A stretch of DNA of 64,000 bases from Paraburkholderia phytofirmans PsJN (GTDB taxonomy: Bacteria > Pseudomonadota > Gammaproteobacteria > Burkholderiales > Burkholderiaceae), in assembly GCF_000020125.1 (NCBI RefSeq), contig NC_010681.1, forward strand, positions 2,914,001 through 2,978,000. Direction: 5' to 3'. Each line of letters opens with the position of its first letter. Position 1 is the first letter of the stretch. The translations under genes and the position numbers were made by a program. Positions 8,691 to 20,715 of the stretch are shown piece after piece. The notes under the pieces were generated by a model. That model had not been told where the DNA came from and searched no databases. It was given only the letters and a program-made list of their open reading frames with translations.

Positions 8691-8745
8691 ATCCCACGCC
8701 TTTTCACTGTCGTCGCGGCGGCGCCGCCCTACTCTGCTGCCCGAA

Positions 8746-8786
8746 GAAAAAGCGGCGCGCCCTTTACGGGGCGCGCCGCTTTTTTT
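8746..8786. terminator. Strong bidirectional terminator after lpdA
   Basis: A 12-bp GC stem AGCGGCGCGCCC / GGGCGCGCCGCT is flanked by five A on one side and seven T on the other. It can stop the aceEF-lpdA transcript from the minus side and read-through from phaP. Confidence 0.9.
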
Positions 8787-8826
8787 ATCGATCCCGCCTG
8801 CACGAATGCAGACGGTCCGAATCGCG

Positions 8827-10629
8827 TTACTTCTTTTTCTGCGGCGGCAGGTCGGTACAGACGCCTTCATACAACTCGGCGGCCATACCGATCGATTCGC
8901 CGAGCGTCGGATGCGGGTGAATCGTCTTACCAATATCCGTTGCATCCGCACCCATCTCGACCGCCAGACAGACTTCGCTGATCAGGTCGCCCGCATTCAG
9001 ACCGACAATCCCGCCGCCGATCACGCGATGCGTTTCCTCATCGAACAGCAGCTTCGTGAAGCCTTCGTCGCGGCCGTTGGCGATCGCGCGGCCCGACGCG
9101 GCCCACGGGAACACAGCCTTACCGTACTTGATGCCCTCGGCCTTCAACTGGTCTTCCGTCTTGCCGGCCCACGCCACTTCCGGATCGGTGTAGGCAACCG
9201 ACGGAATCTGCAGCGCATCGAAGTACGCCTTTTCGCCGTGTGCGACTTCGGCGGCGACGTGAGCTTCATGCACGGCTTTATGCGCGAGCATCGGCTGGCC
9301 GACGATATCGCCGATCGCGAAAATGTGCGGCACGTTAGTGCGCATCTGCTTGTCGACGTCGATGAAACCGCGCTCCGTCACCGCGACGCCTGCCTTGTCC
9401 GCGCCGATCTTCTTGCCATTCGGCGAGCGGCCGACGGCAACCAGCACGAGGTCATAGCGTTGCGCTTCGGCCGGCGCTTTCTCGCCTTCGAACGACACAT
9501 AGATGCCGTCGTCCTTCGCTTCGGCCGCGGTGGTCTTGGTCTTCAGCATGACGTTAGCGAAACGCTTGCTGTTGTACTTCTCCCAGACCTTGACCAGATC
9601 GCGGTCCGCGCCGGCCATCAGGCCGTCGAGCATTTCGACCACGTCGATCTGCGCGCCGAGCGTGGCATACACCGTGGCCATTTCCAGCCCGATGATGCCG
9701 CCGCCGATCACCAGCATGCGTTGCGGAATCTGCCGCAGTTCGAGCGCGCCGGTCGAATCGACGACACGCGGATCTTCCGGAATGAACGGCAGCTTCACCG
9801 CTTCCGAGCCCGCGGCGATGATTGCCTGCTTGAACTTGACGACCTTCTTGCCGCCCTCGACCTGCACTTCCATATGATGCGGATCGACGAACGAGCCCGT
9901 GCCCGTGACCACTTCGACCTTGCGCATCTTCGCCATGCCGGCGAGACCGCCGGTGAGCTTCTTGACGACGCCCGACTTGAAGTCGCGCAGCTTGTCGAGA
10001 TCGATTTGCGGCTTGCCGAACGTGATGCCGTGCGAGCGGAGCGCTTCGGCTTCGTCGATCACGAGCGCGGTATGCAACAGCGCCTTCGACGGAATACAGC
10101 CGACGTTCAGACACACGCCGCCAAGCGTCGCGTAACGCTCGACCAGCACCGTCTTCATACCCAGGTCAGCCGAACGGAACGCCGCCGAATAGCCGCCGGG
10201 GCCCGAACCGAGCACGAGCATGTCGCATTCGATATCCGCGTTGCCGGAGAAGCTGCCCGCCTGCGGAGCGGGCGTGGCAGCCTTGGCCGGAGCCGCCTGC
10301 GCCGCTTGCGGTTTGGCTTCCGCCTGAGCAGGCGCCTTCTCAGGTTCCTTGGCCGGCGCCTTCGGTGCGTCTTTCGCGGGCGCTGCATCCGCCGACGTTT
10401 CGACGAGCGCGATGACCGTGCCTTGCGAGACTTTATCGCCGGCTTTGACGCGAACTTCCTTGACCGTGCCGGCGGTATCGCTCGGCACTTCGATGGAGGC
10501 CTTATCGGATTCGAGCGTCATGAGAGCCTGTTCGTTCTCGATGACATCGCCCGCTTTGATATTGACTTCGATGACATCGACGTCTTTGAAGTCACCGATA
10601 TCCGGCACTTTTACTTCGACGAGACTCAT
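8827..10629 (-). CDS. lpdA: Dihydrolipoamide dehydrogenase (E3) with N-terminal lipoyl domain
   Basis: E3 of the pyruvate dehydrogenase complex; the FAD enzyme re-oxidises dihydrolipoyl groups with NAD+. Unlike E. coli Lpd it begins with a lipoyl domain (residues 1-80, lipoyl-lysine Lys43 in TLESDKASIEVP) and an Ala/Pro/Lys linker (about 82-130). The flavoprotein follows, with redox disulfide GGVCLNVGCIPSK, a FAD-binding GSGPGGYSAAF motif, a NAD-binding GGGIIGLE motif and C-terminal active-site HPHPTLGES. At 600 residues it fits the betaproteobacterial form. It is the last gene of the minus-strand PDH cluster, 265 bp after aceF, with a repeat element in between. Confidence 0.96.
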   Translation of the reverse strand: MSLVEVKVPDIGDFKDVDVIEVNIKAGDVIENEQALMTLESDKASIEVPSDTAGTVKEVRVKAGDKVSQGTVIALVETSADAAPAKDAPKAPAKEPEKAPAQAEAKPQAAQAAPAKAATPAPQAGSFSGNADIECDMLVLGSGPGGYSAAFRSADLGMKTVLVERYATLGGVCLNVGCIPSKALLHTALVIDEAEALRSHGITFGKPQIDLDKLRDFKSGVVKKLTGGLAGMAKMRKVEVVTGTGSFVDPHHMEVQVEGGKKVVKFKQAIIAAGSEAVKLPFIPEDPRVVDSTGALELRQIPQRMLVIGGGIIGLEMATVYATLGAQIDVVEMLDGLMAGADRDLVKVWEKYNSKRFANVMLKTKTTAAEAKDDGIYVSFEGEKAPAEAQRYDLVLVAVGRSPNGKKIGADKAGVAVTERGFIDVDKQMRTNVPHIFAIGDIVGQPMLAHKAVHEAHVAAEVAHGEKAYFDALQIPSVAYTDPEVAWAGKTEDQLKAEGIKYGKAVFPWAASGRAIANGRDEGFTKLLFDEETHRVIGGGIVGLNAGDLISEVCLAVEMGADATDIGKTIHPHPTLGESIGMAAELYEGVCTDLPPQKKK

Positions 10630-10739
10630 TAGTGTCCCCTTCTCTTATTGACCGTGATGAAGGAAGAACCCAAAAAAAGCAGCCTACAAGCTAGCAGCGC
10701 GGCAAACAGAAAACATCCTTTGCCGTCCGCCGAAGGACG

Positions 10740-10815
10740 CGCCTTTCTTTTGCCTACTTTTCTTTGGAAGACAAAGAAAAGTAGGTGCCGCCCCGCACAG
10801 GGGCGACGCTAATAG
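10740..10815. repeat. REP-like palindromic element between aceF and lpdA
   Basis: A perfect 14-bp inverted repeat CCTACTTTTCTTTG / CAAAGAAAAGTAGG (10753-10766 and 10772-10785, loop GAAGA) is followed by a GC motif GCCGCCCCGCACAGGGGCGACG. I recall closely similar elements scattered between Burkholderia genes, so it is probably an extragenic repeat. It could act as a processing or stability hairpin between aceF and lpdA. The rest of 10630-10894 shows no gene. Confidence 0.75.
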
Positions 10816-10894
10816 ACCGACAAGAAATCAGGTTCTACAGAGAGACGCAGATAACAGAAACAGAAAGAAACCCGCGCCCCACGCAACTACACGA

Positions 10895-12547
10895 TCAAAG
10901 AATCACACGCCGGAAATCGGCAAGAAGCGCCCCAAGATACGCATTAAACCTGGCCGCCGCGGCACCATCGATCACCCGATGGTCATACGACAAGGACAGC
11001 GGCAGCGTCAGCCGAGGCACGAACTGCTTACCATCCCAAACCGGCTTCATCGCGCCACGCGACAGACCGAGAATCGCGACTTCAGGCGCATTGATAATCG
11101 GCGTGAAGTTCGTGCCACCGATGCCACCCAAAGAAGAAATCGAGAAGCAGCCGCCTTGCATCTGATCCGGCTTCAGCTTGCCGTCACGCGCGAGCTTGGA
11201 CAACTCGGCCATTTCCTTGGCGATATCGATCAACCCCTTCTTGTCCGCATCGCGAATAACAGGAACGACCAGACCATTGGGCGTATCAGCTGCAAACCCG
11301 ATATGGAAATACTGCTTGAACACCAGGTTATCGCCATCGAGGCTGGCATTGAACGTCGGGAACTGCTTCAAAGCCGAGACCACAGCCTTGATCACGAAAG
11401 CCAGCATGGTGATCTTCACACCCGACTTTTCGTATTCCTTGTTCAACTTCACGCGCAACGCTTCCAGCTCGGTGATATCCGCTTCGTCGTTATTGGTGAC
11501 GTGCGGAATCATGACCCAGTTGCGATGCAGATTCGCGCCCGAAATCTTCTTGATGCGCGACAGCGGCTTCGGATCGACCGGACCGAACTTCGTGAAGTCG
11601 ACCTTCGGCCAAGGCAGCAGGTTCAACTCGCCGCCACCGCCCGCGGCCGCCGGTGCGGCCGCACCAGCCGGCGCAGCACGCTGACCGGTCATGACGCCCT
11701 TGATAAAGGCGGTCACGTCGGCTTGCGTGATACGGTTCTTCGGACCCGTGCCCTGCACCTGCGTCACATCGACACCGAGCTCACGCGCGAATTTACGCAC
11801 GGACGGCGATGCATGACTCGCATGGCGCGCGCCACCTTCACCAGCCGGAATCACCGGCGCCTGAGCGAGCGCCGACGGAGCCGCCGGAGCCGGCGACGGA
11901 GTGGCCGGCGCATCCGACGGTTTCTCGACCGCTTGCTTCGGAGCCGGAGCGGGGGCCGCAGCCGCGCCGCCTTCCGCTTCCACGATCACAATCACCGAAC
12001 CTTCCGACACGGTATCGCCGACCTTGACCTTCACTTCCTTGACGACGCCGGCAGCCGAGCTCGGCACGTCCATGGTCGCCTTGTCGGATTCGAGCGTCAC
12101 CAGCGACTGCTCTTTCTCGACGCGATCGCCGACCTTCACCGCGACTTCGATCACGGGAATGTCTTTGTAGTCGCCGATATCCGGCACTTTGACTTCCTGC
12201 AGACCGCCGCCGCTCGCAGCGGGGACGGGTGCAGCCGCGGGGGCCGCAGCCGCCGACGGAGCCGGAGCAGCGGCAGGCGCCGGAGCCGGCGCAGCCGCGC
12301 CACCTTCCGCACCTTCCAGCACGACGATCAGCGAACCTTCTGACACGTTGTCGCCGACCTTGACCTTCACTTCCTTGACGACGCCGGCGGCCGAGCTCGG
12401 CACGTCCATGGTCGCCTTGTCGGATTCCAGCGTAACGAGCGATTGCTCTTTTTCGACGGTGTCACCCGCCTTCACCAGCACCTCGATCACAGGAATGTCC
12501 TTGTAATCGCCGATGTCCGGCACCTTGACTTCGATCGCTTGACTCAT
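10895..12547 (-). CDS. aceF: Dihydrolipoamide acetyltransferase (E2) of pyruvate dehydrogenase
   Basis: E2 core that transfers acetyl from lipoyl arms to CoA. There are two tandem lipoyl domains near the N-terminus, each with [17 protein letters not shown] and [10 protein letters not shown] (first lipoyl-lysine Lys44), joined by Ala/Pro linkers. A peripheral-subunit-binding domain follows ([16 protein letters not shown]...[13 protein letters not shown]), then the catalytic domain with [15 protein letters not shown]. At 550 residues it fits a two-lipoyl E2. The ATG at 12547 gives [10 protein letters not shown], so the longer frame to 12619 is rejected. The two lipoyl segments are strongly similar at DNA level, a possible site for recombination. 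It lies 87 bp downstream of aceE. Confidence 0.96.
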   Translation of the reverse strand: MSQAIEVKVPDIGDYKDIPVIEVLVKAGDTVEKEQSLVTLESDKATMDVPSSAAGVVKEVKVKVGDNVSEGSLIVVLEGAEGGAAAPAPAPAAAPAPSAAAAPAAAPVPAASGGGLQEVKVPDIGDYKDIPVIEVAVKVGDRVEKEQSLVTLESDKATMDVPSSAAGVVKEVKVKVGDTVSEGSVIVIVEAEGGAAAAPAPAPKQAVEKPSDAPATPSPAPAAPSALAQAPVIPAGEGGARHASHASPSVRKFARELGVDVTQVQGTGPKNRITQADVTAFIKGVMTGQRAAPAGAAAPAAAGGGGELNLLPWPKVDFTKFGPVDPKPLSRIKKISGANLHRNWVMIPHVTNNDEADITELEALRVKLNKEYEKSGVKITMLAFVIKAVVSALKQFPTFNASLDGDNLVFKQYFHIGFAADTPNGLVVPVIRDADKKGLIDIAKEMAELSKLARDGKLKPDQMQGGCFSISSLGGIGGTNFTPIINAPEVAILGLSRGAMKPVWDGKQFVPRLTLPLSLSYDHRVIDGAAAARFNAYLGALLADFRRVIL

Positions 12548-12634
12548 TGTTAGTGTCTCCTGGGCCGCGCACGCGGCCTGCCCCTGCAAATGCAGGAGCG
12601 GGCGCGCACGCCATGGCACACGGGGAATGATGCC

Positions 12635-15331
<2,697 letters not shown>

Positions 15332-15400
15332 GCTCGTCTCCTGGATGTAGAGGAACGCTCTTTGAACAGACGACGCGGACGAAGCACGGCCGCGGCAGCT

Positions 15401-15437
15401 TCGGCCGATTGTAATAAGGGTCCCGACGTCAGCGCAA
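15401..15437 (-). promoter_or_regulatory. Predicted aceE promoter
   Basis: On the minus strand a -35 TTGCGC (15437-15432) and a -10 TACAAT (15413-15408) are separated by 18 bp, giving a predicted start near 15401 and a leader of about 70 nt. The -35 is weak (TTG only), which fits a promoter that needs an activator. Confidence 0.55.
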
Positions 15438-15449
15438 CAAAATTTTCGA

Positions 15450-15472
15450 ATTACGAGATCGGATCTCATAAT
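15450..15472. promoter_or_regulatory. 23-bp near-perfect palindrome upstream of aceE
   Basis: Half-site ATTACGAGATC, a central G, and GATCTCATAAT as the other half; only one base pair apart from the centre breaks the symmetry. Its centre (15461) is about 60 bp upstream of the predicted aceE start, the classical class I activator position. It does not resemble the E. coli PdhR site (TGGT-N3-ACCA). The regulator is unknown. Confidence 0.7.
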
Positions 15473-15597
15473 GCGGAAAATTGTTGCGGCGCAACCTGAT
15501 TTGACTGCCGATCGACGGATACGCTGGCTAGTTTGCGCCGATTAATGGTCCTTTCCGCGCTTTTTTGCGCCATTTGCTAGCTTCACGCTGCGCTACA

Positions 15598-18123
15598 ATG
15601 CCACGCATGTTGACCGAACGGCTTTTCGCACGCTCGGCGCGCACCGCCGGTTCGCCCGCGGATTCGACGCCGTCCTCCCGCTGGCACCATGGACCATGGT
15701 GGTCCAATTCCTATTTGCTTACGCCGCTTCTGTCGATCCTGGTCTTCCTGGTCGTCATGAGTCTGATTTTGTGGAGCCTGAACCGGCGCGAACAGCAACA
15801 GCAGGAAGACACGCTTTACCGTAACGTCGCATGGGCGCAGCAGCAGATCCGCCTGTCCATGACCGGCGCGCAGGAACAGATCCAGGCGCTCGCGCGCGAT
15901 CTGGTCGCCGGCCGCGCCGATCCGCATTCGTTCCAGGTGTCCACCACGGACATCATGCAGGGGCATCCCGAGATCCTCTACATGAACTGGTACACCAGCG
16001 CGCAGCAACCGCGCTGGCCCAATACCGCGCTGCCCGTGTTCGGCCAGCGTCTGGCCAAGCCGAACGACGCGCAGATGGACGAAGCCGTCAAAGCCGCCTT
16101 CACCGAAGCGCGCAATACGCGCCGCCAGGTGTATTCGCCGCTCATCTACGACGACGTCGGCAACGGCTACATCACGCTGCAAACGCCGGTGTTCCGCGAC
16201 CGCGACTTTCTCGGCACGATCGCCGCCGTGTTCTCGGTGGAAGGGATCCTCAAGCACGACATTCCGCCTGAGCTGTCCGCCAAATACAAAATCTCGATCA
16301 TCGACGTGAACAATCGCGAGTTGACGACCACGTCGACCCGCCCGCGCCTGCCGCGCGACATGTTCTACGATCTGCCGCTCGACCCGCCGGGCCAGGGCGT
16401 CTCGGTGCGCGTCTACGCGTTCCCGCAGATGACCAACTTCACCAACAACACGCTGGTGTGGCTGGTGGCGGGTCTGTCCTGTTTCGTGCTGTGGAGCCTG
16501 TGGAGCTTGTGGAAACACACGCGGCAACGCTTCGAGGCGCAGCAGGCGCTGTACGCCGAAGCGTTCTTCCGCCGCGCAATGGAAAACTCCGTGCTGATCG
16601 GCATGCGCGTGCTCGACATGCATGGGCGCATCACCCACGTCAATCCGGCCTTTTGCCGCATGACAGGCTGGGACGAAAGCGATCTGGTCGGCAAGAACGC
16701 GCCATTCGCCTACTGGCCGCGCGACGCTTACCCCGAAATGCAGCGCCAGCTCGACATGACGCTGCGCGGCAAGGCGCCCTCTTCCGGCTTCGAATTGCGG
16801 GTGCGCCGCAAGGACGGTTCGCTGTTCCACGCTCGTCTCTACGTGTCGCCGCTGATCGACAGCTCGGGCCGCCAGACCGGCTGGATGTCGTCGATGACCG
16901 ACATCACCGAGCCGAAGCGCGCGCGCGAAGAGCTCGCCGCGGCGCACGAGCGCTTCACCACGGTGCTCGAAAGCCTCGACGCCGCGGTCTCCGTGCTGGC
17001 CGCCGACGAAGCCGAGCTGCTGTTCGCCAACCGCTATTACCGGCATCTGTTCGGCATTCGCCCGGACGGCCATCTGGAATTGGCGGGCGGCGGGTTCGAT
17101 AGCGCACAGGCGTCGTCCGATTCGATCGATATGGTGGACACATACGCTGGCCTGCCCGCCGCCGCGTTGACCGAAAGCACCGCGGATGCGCAGGAAATTT
17201 ACGTGCAGAGCATTCAGAAGTGGTTCGAAGTGCGCCGCCAGTACATTCAGTGGGTGGACGGCCACCTCGCGCAGATGCAGATCGCGACCGATATCACCAC
17301 CCGCAAGCAGGCCCAGGAACTGTCACGCCAGCAGGACGAGAAGCTGCAGTTCACCAGCCGCCTGATGACGATGGGCGAAATGGCTTCGTCGCTCGCGCAC
17401 GAACTGAATCAACCGCTCGCCGCGATCAATAACTATTGCTCGGGAACTGTGGCGCTGGTTAAATCCGGTCGGACCACGCCTGACAATCTGCTGCCCGTGC
17501 TCGAAAAAACCGCCCAGCAAGCGGTGCGCGCCGGCATGATCATCAAGCGCATTCGCGAGTTCGTGAAGCGCAGCGAGCCGAAGCGGCAAGCCACGCGCGT
17601 CGCCGATATCGTCGCCGACGCCGTGGGCCTTGCCGAAATCGAGGCGAGGAAGCGCCGCATTCGCATCGTCACAGATCTGCGCTCGCGCCTGCCGGTGATC
17701 TACGTCGACCCGGTGCTGATCGAGCAGGTGCTGGTGAACCTGCTGAAGAACGCCGCCGAAGCAATGGCCGAGGCCCGTCCGAACGCGGTCGATCCGGTGA
17801 TCCGCGTGGTCGTGCGGCTGGAGAGCGGGTTTGTCTGCTTCAGCGTCGTCGACCAGGGGCCGGGCGTCGACGAAGCGACAGCCGAGCGGCTGTTCGAACC
17901 GTTTTACAGCACCAAGTCCGATGGCATGGGCATGGGGCTGAACATTTGCCGTTCGATTATCGAATCGCACCGGGGCCGTCTGTGGGTGGTGAACAACGTT
18001 GAATCTGACGGCCACATCACAGGCGCCACGTTCCATTGCAGTCTGCCTATTGGAGAGCCTGATGGCCCGAGCAACGGCGGGACACAGGCGCCGACACCAC
18101 AAACCGTTACGGGAGAGCTATGA
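15598..18123 (+). CDS. FixL-like membrane PAS sensor histidine kinase
   Basis: Sensor kinase of 841 residues. TM1 is at about residues 37-61 (LLTPLLSILVFLVVMSLILW) and a periplasmic sensor domain of about 220 residues follows. TM2 is at about 283-305 (NTLVWLVAGLSCFVLWSLW), then a PAS/PAC module (about 325-440, with GMRVLDMHGRITHVNPAF) and a second PAS-like segment (about 445-570). HisKA has phospho-acceptor His601 in SSLAHELNQPLAAINNY, and HATPase has NLLKNAAEAM, DQGPGVD and GMGMGLNICRSI. Its stop overlaps the response-regulator start (ATGA), so the two are translationally coupled. Starts at 15598 and 15607 are both possible. I see no proof of haem binding. The signal is unknown; placement opposite aceE suggests a tie to pyruvate or respiratory state. 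Confidence 0.85.
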   Translation: MPRMLTERLFARSARTAGSPADSTPSSRWHHGPWWSNSYLLTPLLSILVFLVVMSLILWSLNRREQQQQEDTLYRNVAWAQQQIRLSMTGAQEQIQALARDLVAGRADPHSFQVSTTDIMQGHPEILYMNWYTSAQQPRWPNTALPVFGQRLAKPNDAQMDEAVKAAFTEARNTRRQVYSPLIYDDVGNGYITLQTPVFRDRDFLGTIAAVFSVEGILKHDIPPELSAKYKISIIDVNNRELTTTSTRPRLPRDMFYDLPLDPPGQGVSVRVYAFPQMTNFTNNTLVWLVAGLSCFVLWSLWSLWKHTRQRFEAQQALYAEAFFRRAMENSVLIGMRVLDMHGRITHVNPAFCRMTGWDESDLVGKNAPFAYWPRDAYPEMQRQLDMTLRGKAPSSGFELRVRRKDGSLFHARLYVSPLIDSSGRQTGWMSSMTDITEPKRAREELAAAHERFTTVLESLDAAVSVLAADEAELLFANRYYRHLFGIRPDGHLELAGGGFDSAQASSDSIDMVDTYAGLPAAALTESTADAQEIYVQSIQKWFEVRRQYIQWVDGHLAQMQIATDITTRKQAQELSRQQDEKLQFTSRLMTMGEMASSLAHELNQPLAAINNYCSGTVALVKSGRTTPDNLLPVLEKTAQQAVRAGMIIKRIREFVKRSEPKRQATRVADIVADAVGLAEIEARKRRIRIVTDLRSRLPVIYVDPVLIEQVLVNLLKNAAEAMAEARPNAVDPVIRVVVRLESGFVCFSVVDQGPGVDEATAERLFEPFYSTKSDGMGMGLNICRSIIESHRGRLWVVNNVESDGHITGATFHCSLPIGEPDGPSNGGTQAPTPQTVTGEL

Positions 18124-18764
18124 ATAGCCCAGTCACCACACAGGAAACTGTCTTTGTCGTCGATGACGACGAGGCCGTGCGAGATTCGCTGCGCTGGCTG
18201 CTGGAGGCGAACGGCTACCGCGTGCAATGCTTCTCCAGCGCCGAGCAGTTCATCGACGCATGGCAGCCGCATCAGCATCCGGGCCAGATCGCGTGCCTGA
18301 TTCTGGATGTGCGGATGTCCGGCATGAGCGGACTCGAATTGCAGGAACGCCTGATCGCCGACAATGCATCGCTGCCGATCATCTTCGTGACGGGTCACGG
18401 CGACGTGCCGATGGCCGTGTCCACGATGAAAAAAGGCGCGATGGACTTCATCGAAAAGCCGTTCGACGAAGCCGAGTTGCGTAAGCTGGTCGAGCGCATG
18501 CTCGACAAGGCGCGCAGCGAAAGCACCAGCGTGCAGCAGCAGCGCGCCGCCGCCGAGCGGCTGGGCAAGCTGACCGCGCGTGAGCATCAGGTGCTCGAGC
18601 GCATCATCGCCGGCCGCCTGAACAAGCAGATCGCCGACGACCTCGGCATCAGCATCAAGACCGTCGAAGCGCACCGCGCGAACATCATGGAAAAGCTCAA
18701 CGTCAACACGGTCGCCGATCTGCTGCGACTGGCGCTGTCGAACAAGCCGCAACCGGCGCAATAA
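18120..18764 (+). CDS. FixJ-type response regulator (REC + LuxR-type HTH)
   Basis: This response regulator has 214 residues. The receiver domain (about 8-125) has acidic pocket DDDE, phospho-acceptor Asp63 in CLILDVRMSGMSG, a conserved Thr/His region (FVTGHGDVPMAV) and Lys in IEKPFDEAEL. The C-terminal LuxR/GerE helix-turn-helix (about 148-205) contains LTAREHQVLERIIAGRLNKQ and KTVEAHRANIMEKL. It forms an operon with the kinase through a 4-nt overlap. Burkholderia FixLJ pairs are known to affect virulence and motility; whether this is the orthologue needs a tree. Confidence 0.9.
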   Translation: MNSPVTTQETVFVVDDDEAVRDSLRWLLEANGYRVQCFSSAEQFIDAWQPHQHPGQIACLILDVRMSGMSGLELQERLIADNASLPIIFVTGHGDVPMAVSTMKKGAMDFIEKPFDEAELRKLVERMLDKARSESTSVQQQRAAAERLGKLTAREHQVLERIIAGRLNKQIADDLGISIKTVEAHRANIMEKLNVNTVADLLRLALSNKPQPAQ

Positions 18765-18844
18765 GCCGCAACCGGCGGCACGCGGCCCGAAGGCAAGCGC
18801 CTTTGGGAGAGACGTCGACGGGTTGAAAGTGACTGCGCATTAAC

Positions 18845-18868
18845 GGCCGGACTATGACGAGTCCGGCC
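18845..18868 (+). terminator. Hairpin after the response regulator
   Basis: A perfect 9-bp stem GGCCGGACT / AGTCCGGCC with a 6-nt loop lies 80 bp after the stop. The T-rich tract (CTCTTTTTCCT) follows only after about 15 nt, so termination efficiency is uncertain. Confidence 0.5.
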
Positions 18869-19378
18869 CGTCTCGCCCCTCTTTTTCCTCGTATTTCCCC
18901 GCGCTTTTTCATCTCCTCCATCGCACGGCAATCACACTAACCGCGTGATTTCGGCACGGTCGGCTCGCGCAAAATAATACGCGTCGGTCAGCAATCACTG
19001 ACCCCAATCCGCAACAGATTCTTTCGTCCGACAAGGTCGACGGATTCGGACGCACCCTCCTTAATTACCCAGCATTCCTCAGCAAACCTTGCCGACGCGG
19101 TGATTAACGCGGGCGCGACGCGTGCTGCGAAACGCCGCATCCGGCATTGCCTGGTGATGCGAAACAATGGGAGCGAGTCGAGCGTTTCCCGCGCCATGGT
19201 GCGTGTCAATCGAGCCTTTCGACCACTTACCCGCCGCCAATCCGACGCGCCATTTTCCATCGCGGCGAAGCGACGCAGCCCGTGCCGCGCATCGACATCT
19301 CGTCGTATAAACCCCACCGGGAGGACGCAGCCGAGCATTACTCCGGCCGCAACCGTCGAACAGAAAAGGAAGAATCCG
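18869..19378. other. Intergenic region without a supported gene
   Basis: About 500 bp upstream of the DUF2950-like gene. Open frames on both strands lack domains, ribosome-binding sites and normal codon bias. The region probably carries the promoter of the downstream gene. Confidence 0.45.
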
Positions 19379-20320
19379 ATGATGCATCTATTCGCAAAGC
19401 GCAAGCTGCGCGCCCAAGTCCTGACATTTGCGATCGCTCTCGTTACCACCGGCACACTGGTGCTGGCGCCGATTCTGCTGATCAGCGCGATTCCCGCCCA
19501 TGCCCAGGCGCTCTATCCCAGCGCGGACGACGCCGCCAACGCCTTCGTCGAAGCCCTCGCCCGCAACGACGAAGACGCGCTCAAGCGCGTGCTCGGCGGC
19601 GATTTTCATCGCTTCATTCCGACCGATGGCATCGGCCAGGACGACATCTATCAGTTCCTCGGCGAATGGTCGAAAAACCATCAGATCGTCAAGGATCCAG
19701 TCAGTGACAAAGGCCGCGCCACCGCGCATCTGACGGTCGGCGACAGCGGTTGGACCTTGCCGATTCCGCTCGTACAGTCGGGCAAGGGCTGGCGTTTCGA
19801 TCCGCCGGCGGGACGCGATGAAATGCTGACACGCCGCATCGGCCGCAATGAACACGGCGCGATCCTGGCCTCGCTGGTGTATCTCGATGCGCAATACGAC
19901 TATCGCAACCTGACCCGGCACTATGCACAGCGTCTCATCAGTACGCCGGGACAGCACGACGGCCTGTACTGGAAGACGGCGCCCGGCGAAGCGGAAAGCC
20001 CACTTGGACCGATCTCCGCCACCAGGCCCGACGGCACGCGGTCTGAAGAGGCGTATCACGGCTATCGCTTCCGCATTCTCACGGCCCAAGGCGCGCACGC
20101 GAAGGGCGGCGCCGACAACTATGTCGAGAACGGCGTGCTGAGCAAAGGGTTCGGACTGATAGCCTCGCCAGCCGAATATGGCAGGACCGGCGTGATGAGT
20201 TTCATCGTCAACCAGGACGGGCAGGTCTATGAGAAAAACCTCGGGCCGCGCACCACGCGCGCGGCTGCCGCCATCACGGCATTCGATCCGGGTTCCGGCT
20301 GGCAGGCGGTCGAGCCTTAG
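19379..20320 (+). CDS. Exported DUF2950-like protein
   Basis: Protein of 313 residues with an N-terminal signal sequence ending near ISAIPAHAQA. The mature part starts LYPSADDAANAFVEALARNDEDALKRVLGGDF, typical of DUF2950 proteins, and continues with FLGEWSKNHQ, GWTLPIPLVQSGKGWRFDPPAGRDEMLTR-type sequence and a C-terminal domain with EEAYHGYRFRILTAQG. The family has no established biochemical role. The ATG at 19379 follows an AAGGAAG ribosome-binding site; an ATG one codon later is also possible. It is monocistronic as far as can be seen. Confidence 0.7.
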   Translation: MMHLFAKRKLRAQVLTFAIALVTTGTLVLAPILLISAIPAHAQALYPSADDAANAFVEALARNDEDALKRVLGGDFHRFIPTDGIGQDDIYQFLGEWSKNHQIVKDPVSDKGRATAHLTVGDSGWTLPIPLVQSGKGWRFDPPAGRDEMLTRRIGRNEHGAILASLVYLDAQYDYRNLTRHYAQRLISTPGQHDGLYWKTAPGEAESPLGPISATRPDGTRSEEAYHGYRFRILTAQGAHAKGGADNYVENGVLSKGFGLIASPAEYGRTGVMSFIVNQDGQVYEKNLGPRTTRAAAAITAFDPGSGWQAVEP

Positions 20321-20715
20321 CCGTCGCGTTTGACAGCCGAGCTTGCGCCCGCTACGCCGGGCGGCAGGCACCAAGCGACAGGCGCCAGGCTTTCGGCGGC
20401 AGGCGCGGCGCCGAATAGGCGAACAGTTGCCTTGGCAGCGAACCTGTGGCCGCCACCGCTCGAAGCGGGCATTCGTGCCCACCATGTGAAGCACGCACGA
20501 CCCGCGTCCCCACTGCGCCACGCAGCCAGGAATCCGTACGCGGCATGCCTGGCAGGGCCGGTATAATGTCGCACTTTGCAGCGCCGCTTAACCCCGATTC
20601 GCGCCGCGCGCTTTTCACGTGCCGACCCATTCCCGTTGAAAAGCGCCATCGCGCGCGGCACGCACGAGCGTCTGCGCCCCGCCCCGCTTTCCAAACTGCC
20701 CATCTCGACCCGACC
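20321..20715. other. Intergenic region with folD promoter element
   Basis: About 395 bp without a supported gene. A perfect -10 TATAAT stands at 20562-20567, 149 bp before folD, with no clear -35. The first 120 bp are rich in GCGGCAGGC-type short repeats. Confidence 0.45.

Noticed and set aside
8626..10632. Long + strand frame opposite lpdA
   Set aside because: Composition (His, Arg, Asp rich) is that of a reverse-complement shadow. The lipoyl and FAD motifs are on the minus strand.
15594..15609. Leaderless start of the FixL-like kinase at 15607
   Set aside because: A TACAAT lies 7 nt before the ATG at 15607, but no usable -35 was found and the ATG at 15598 is equally good, so I do not claim it.
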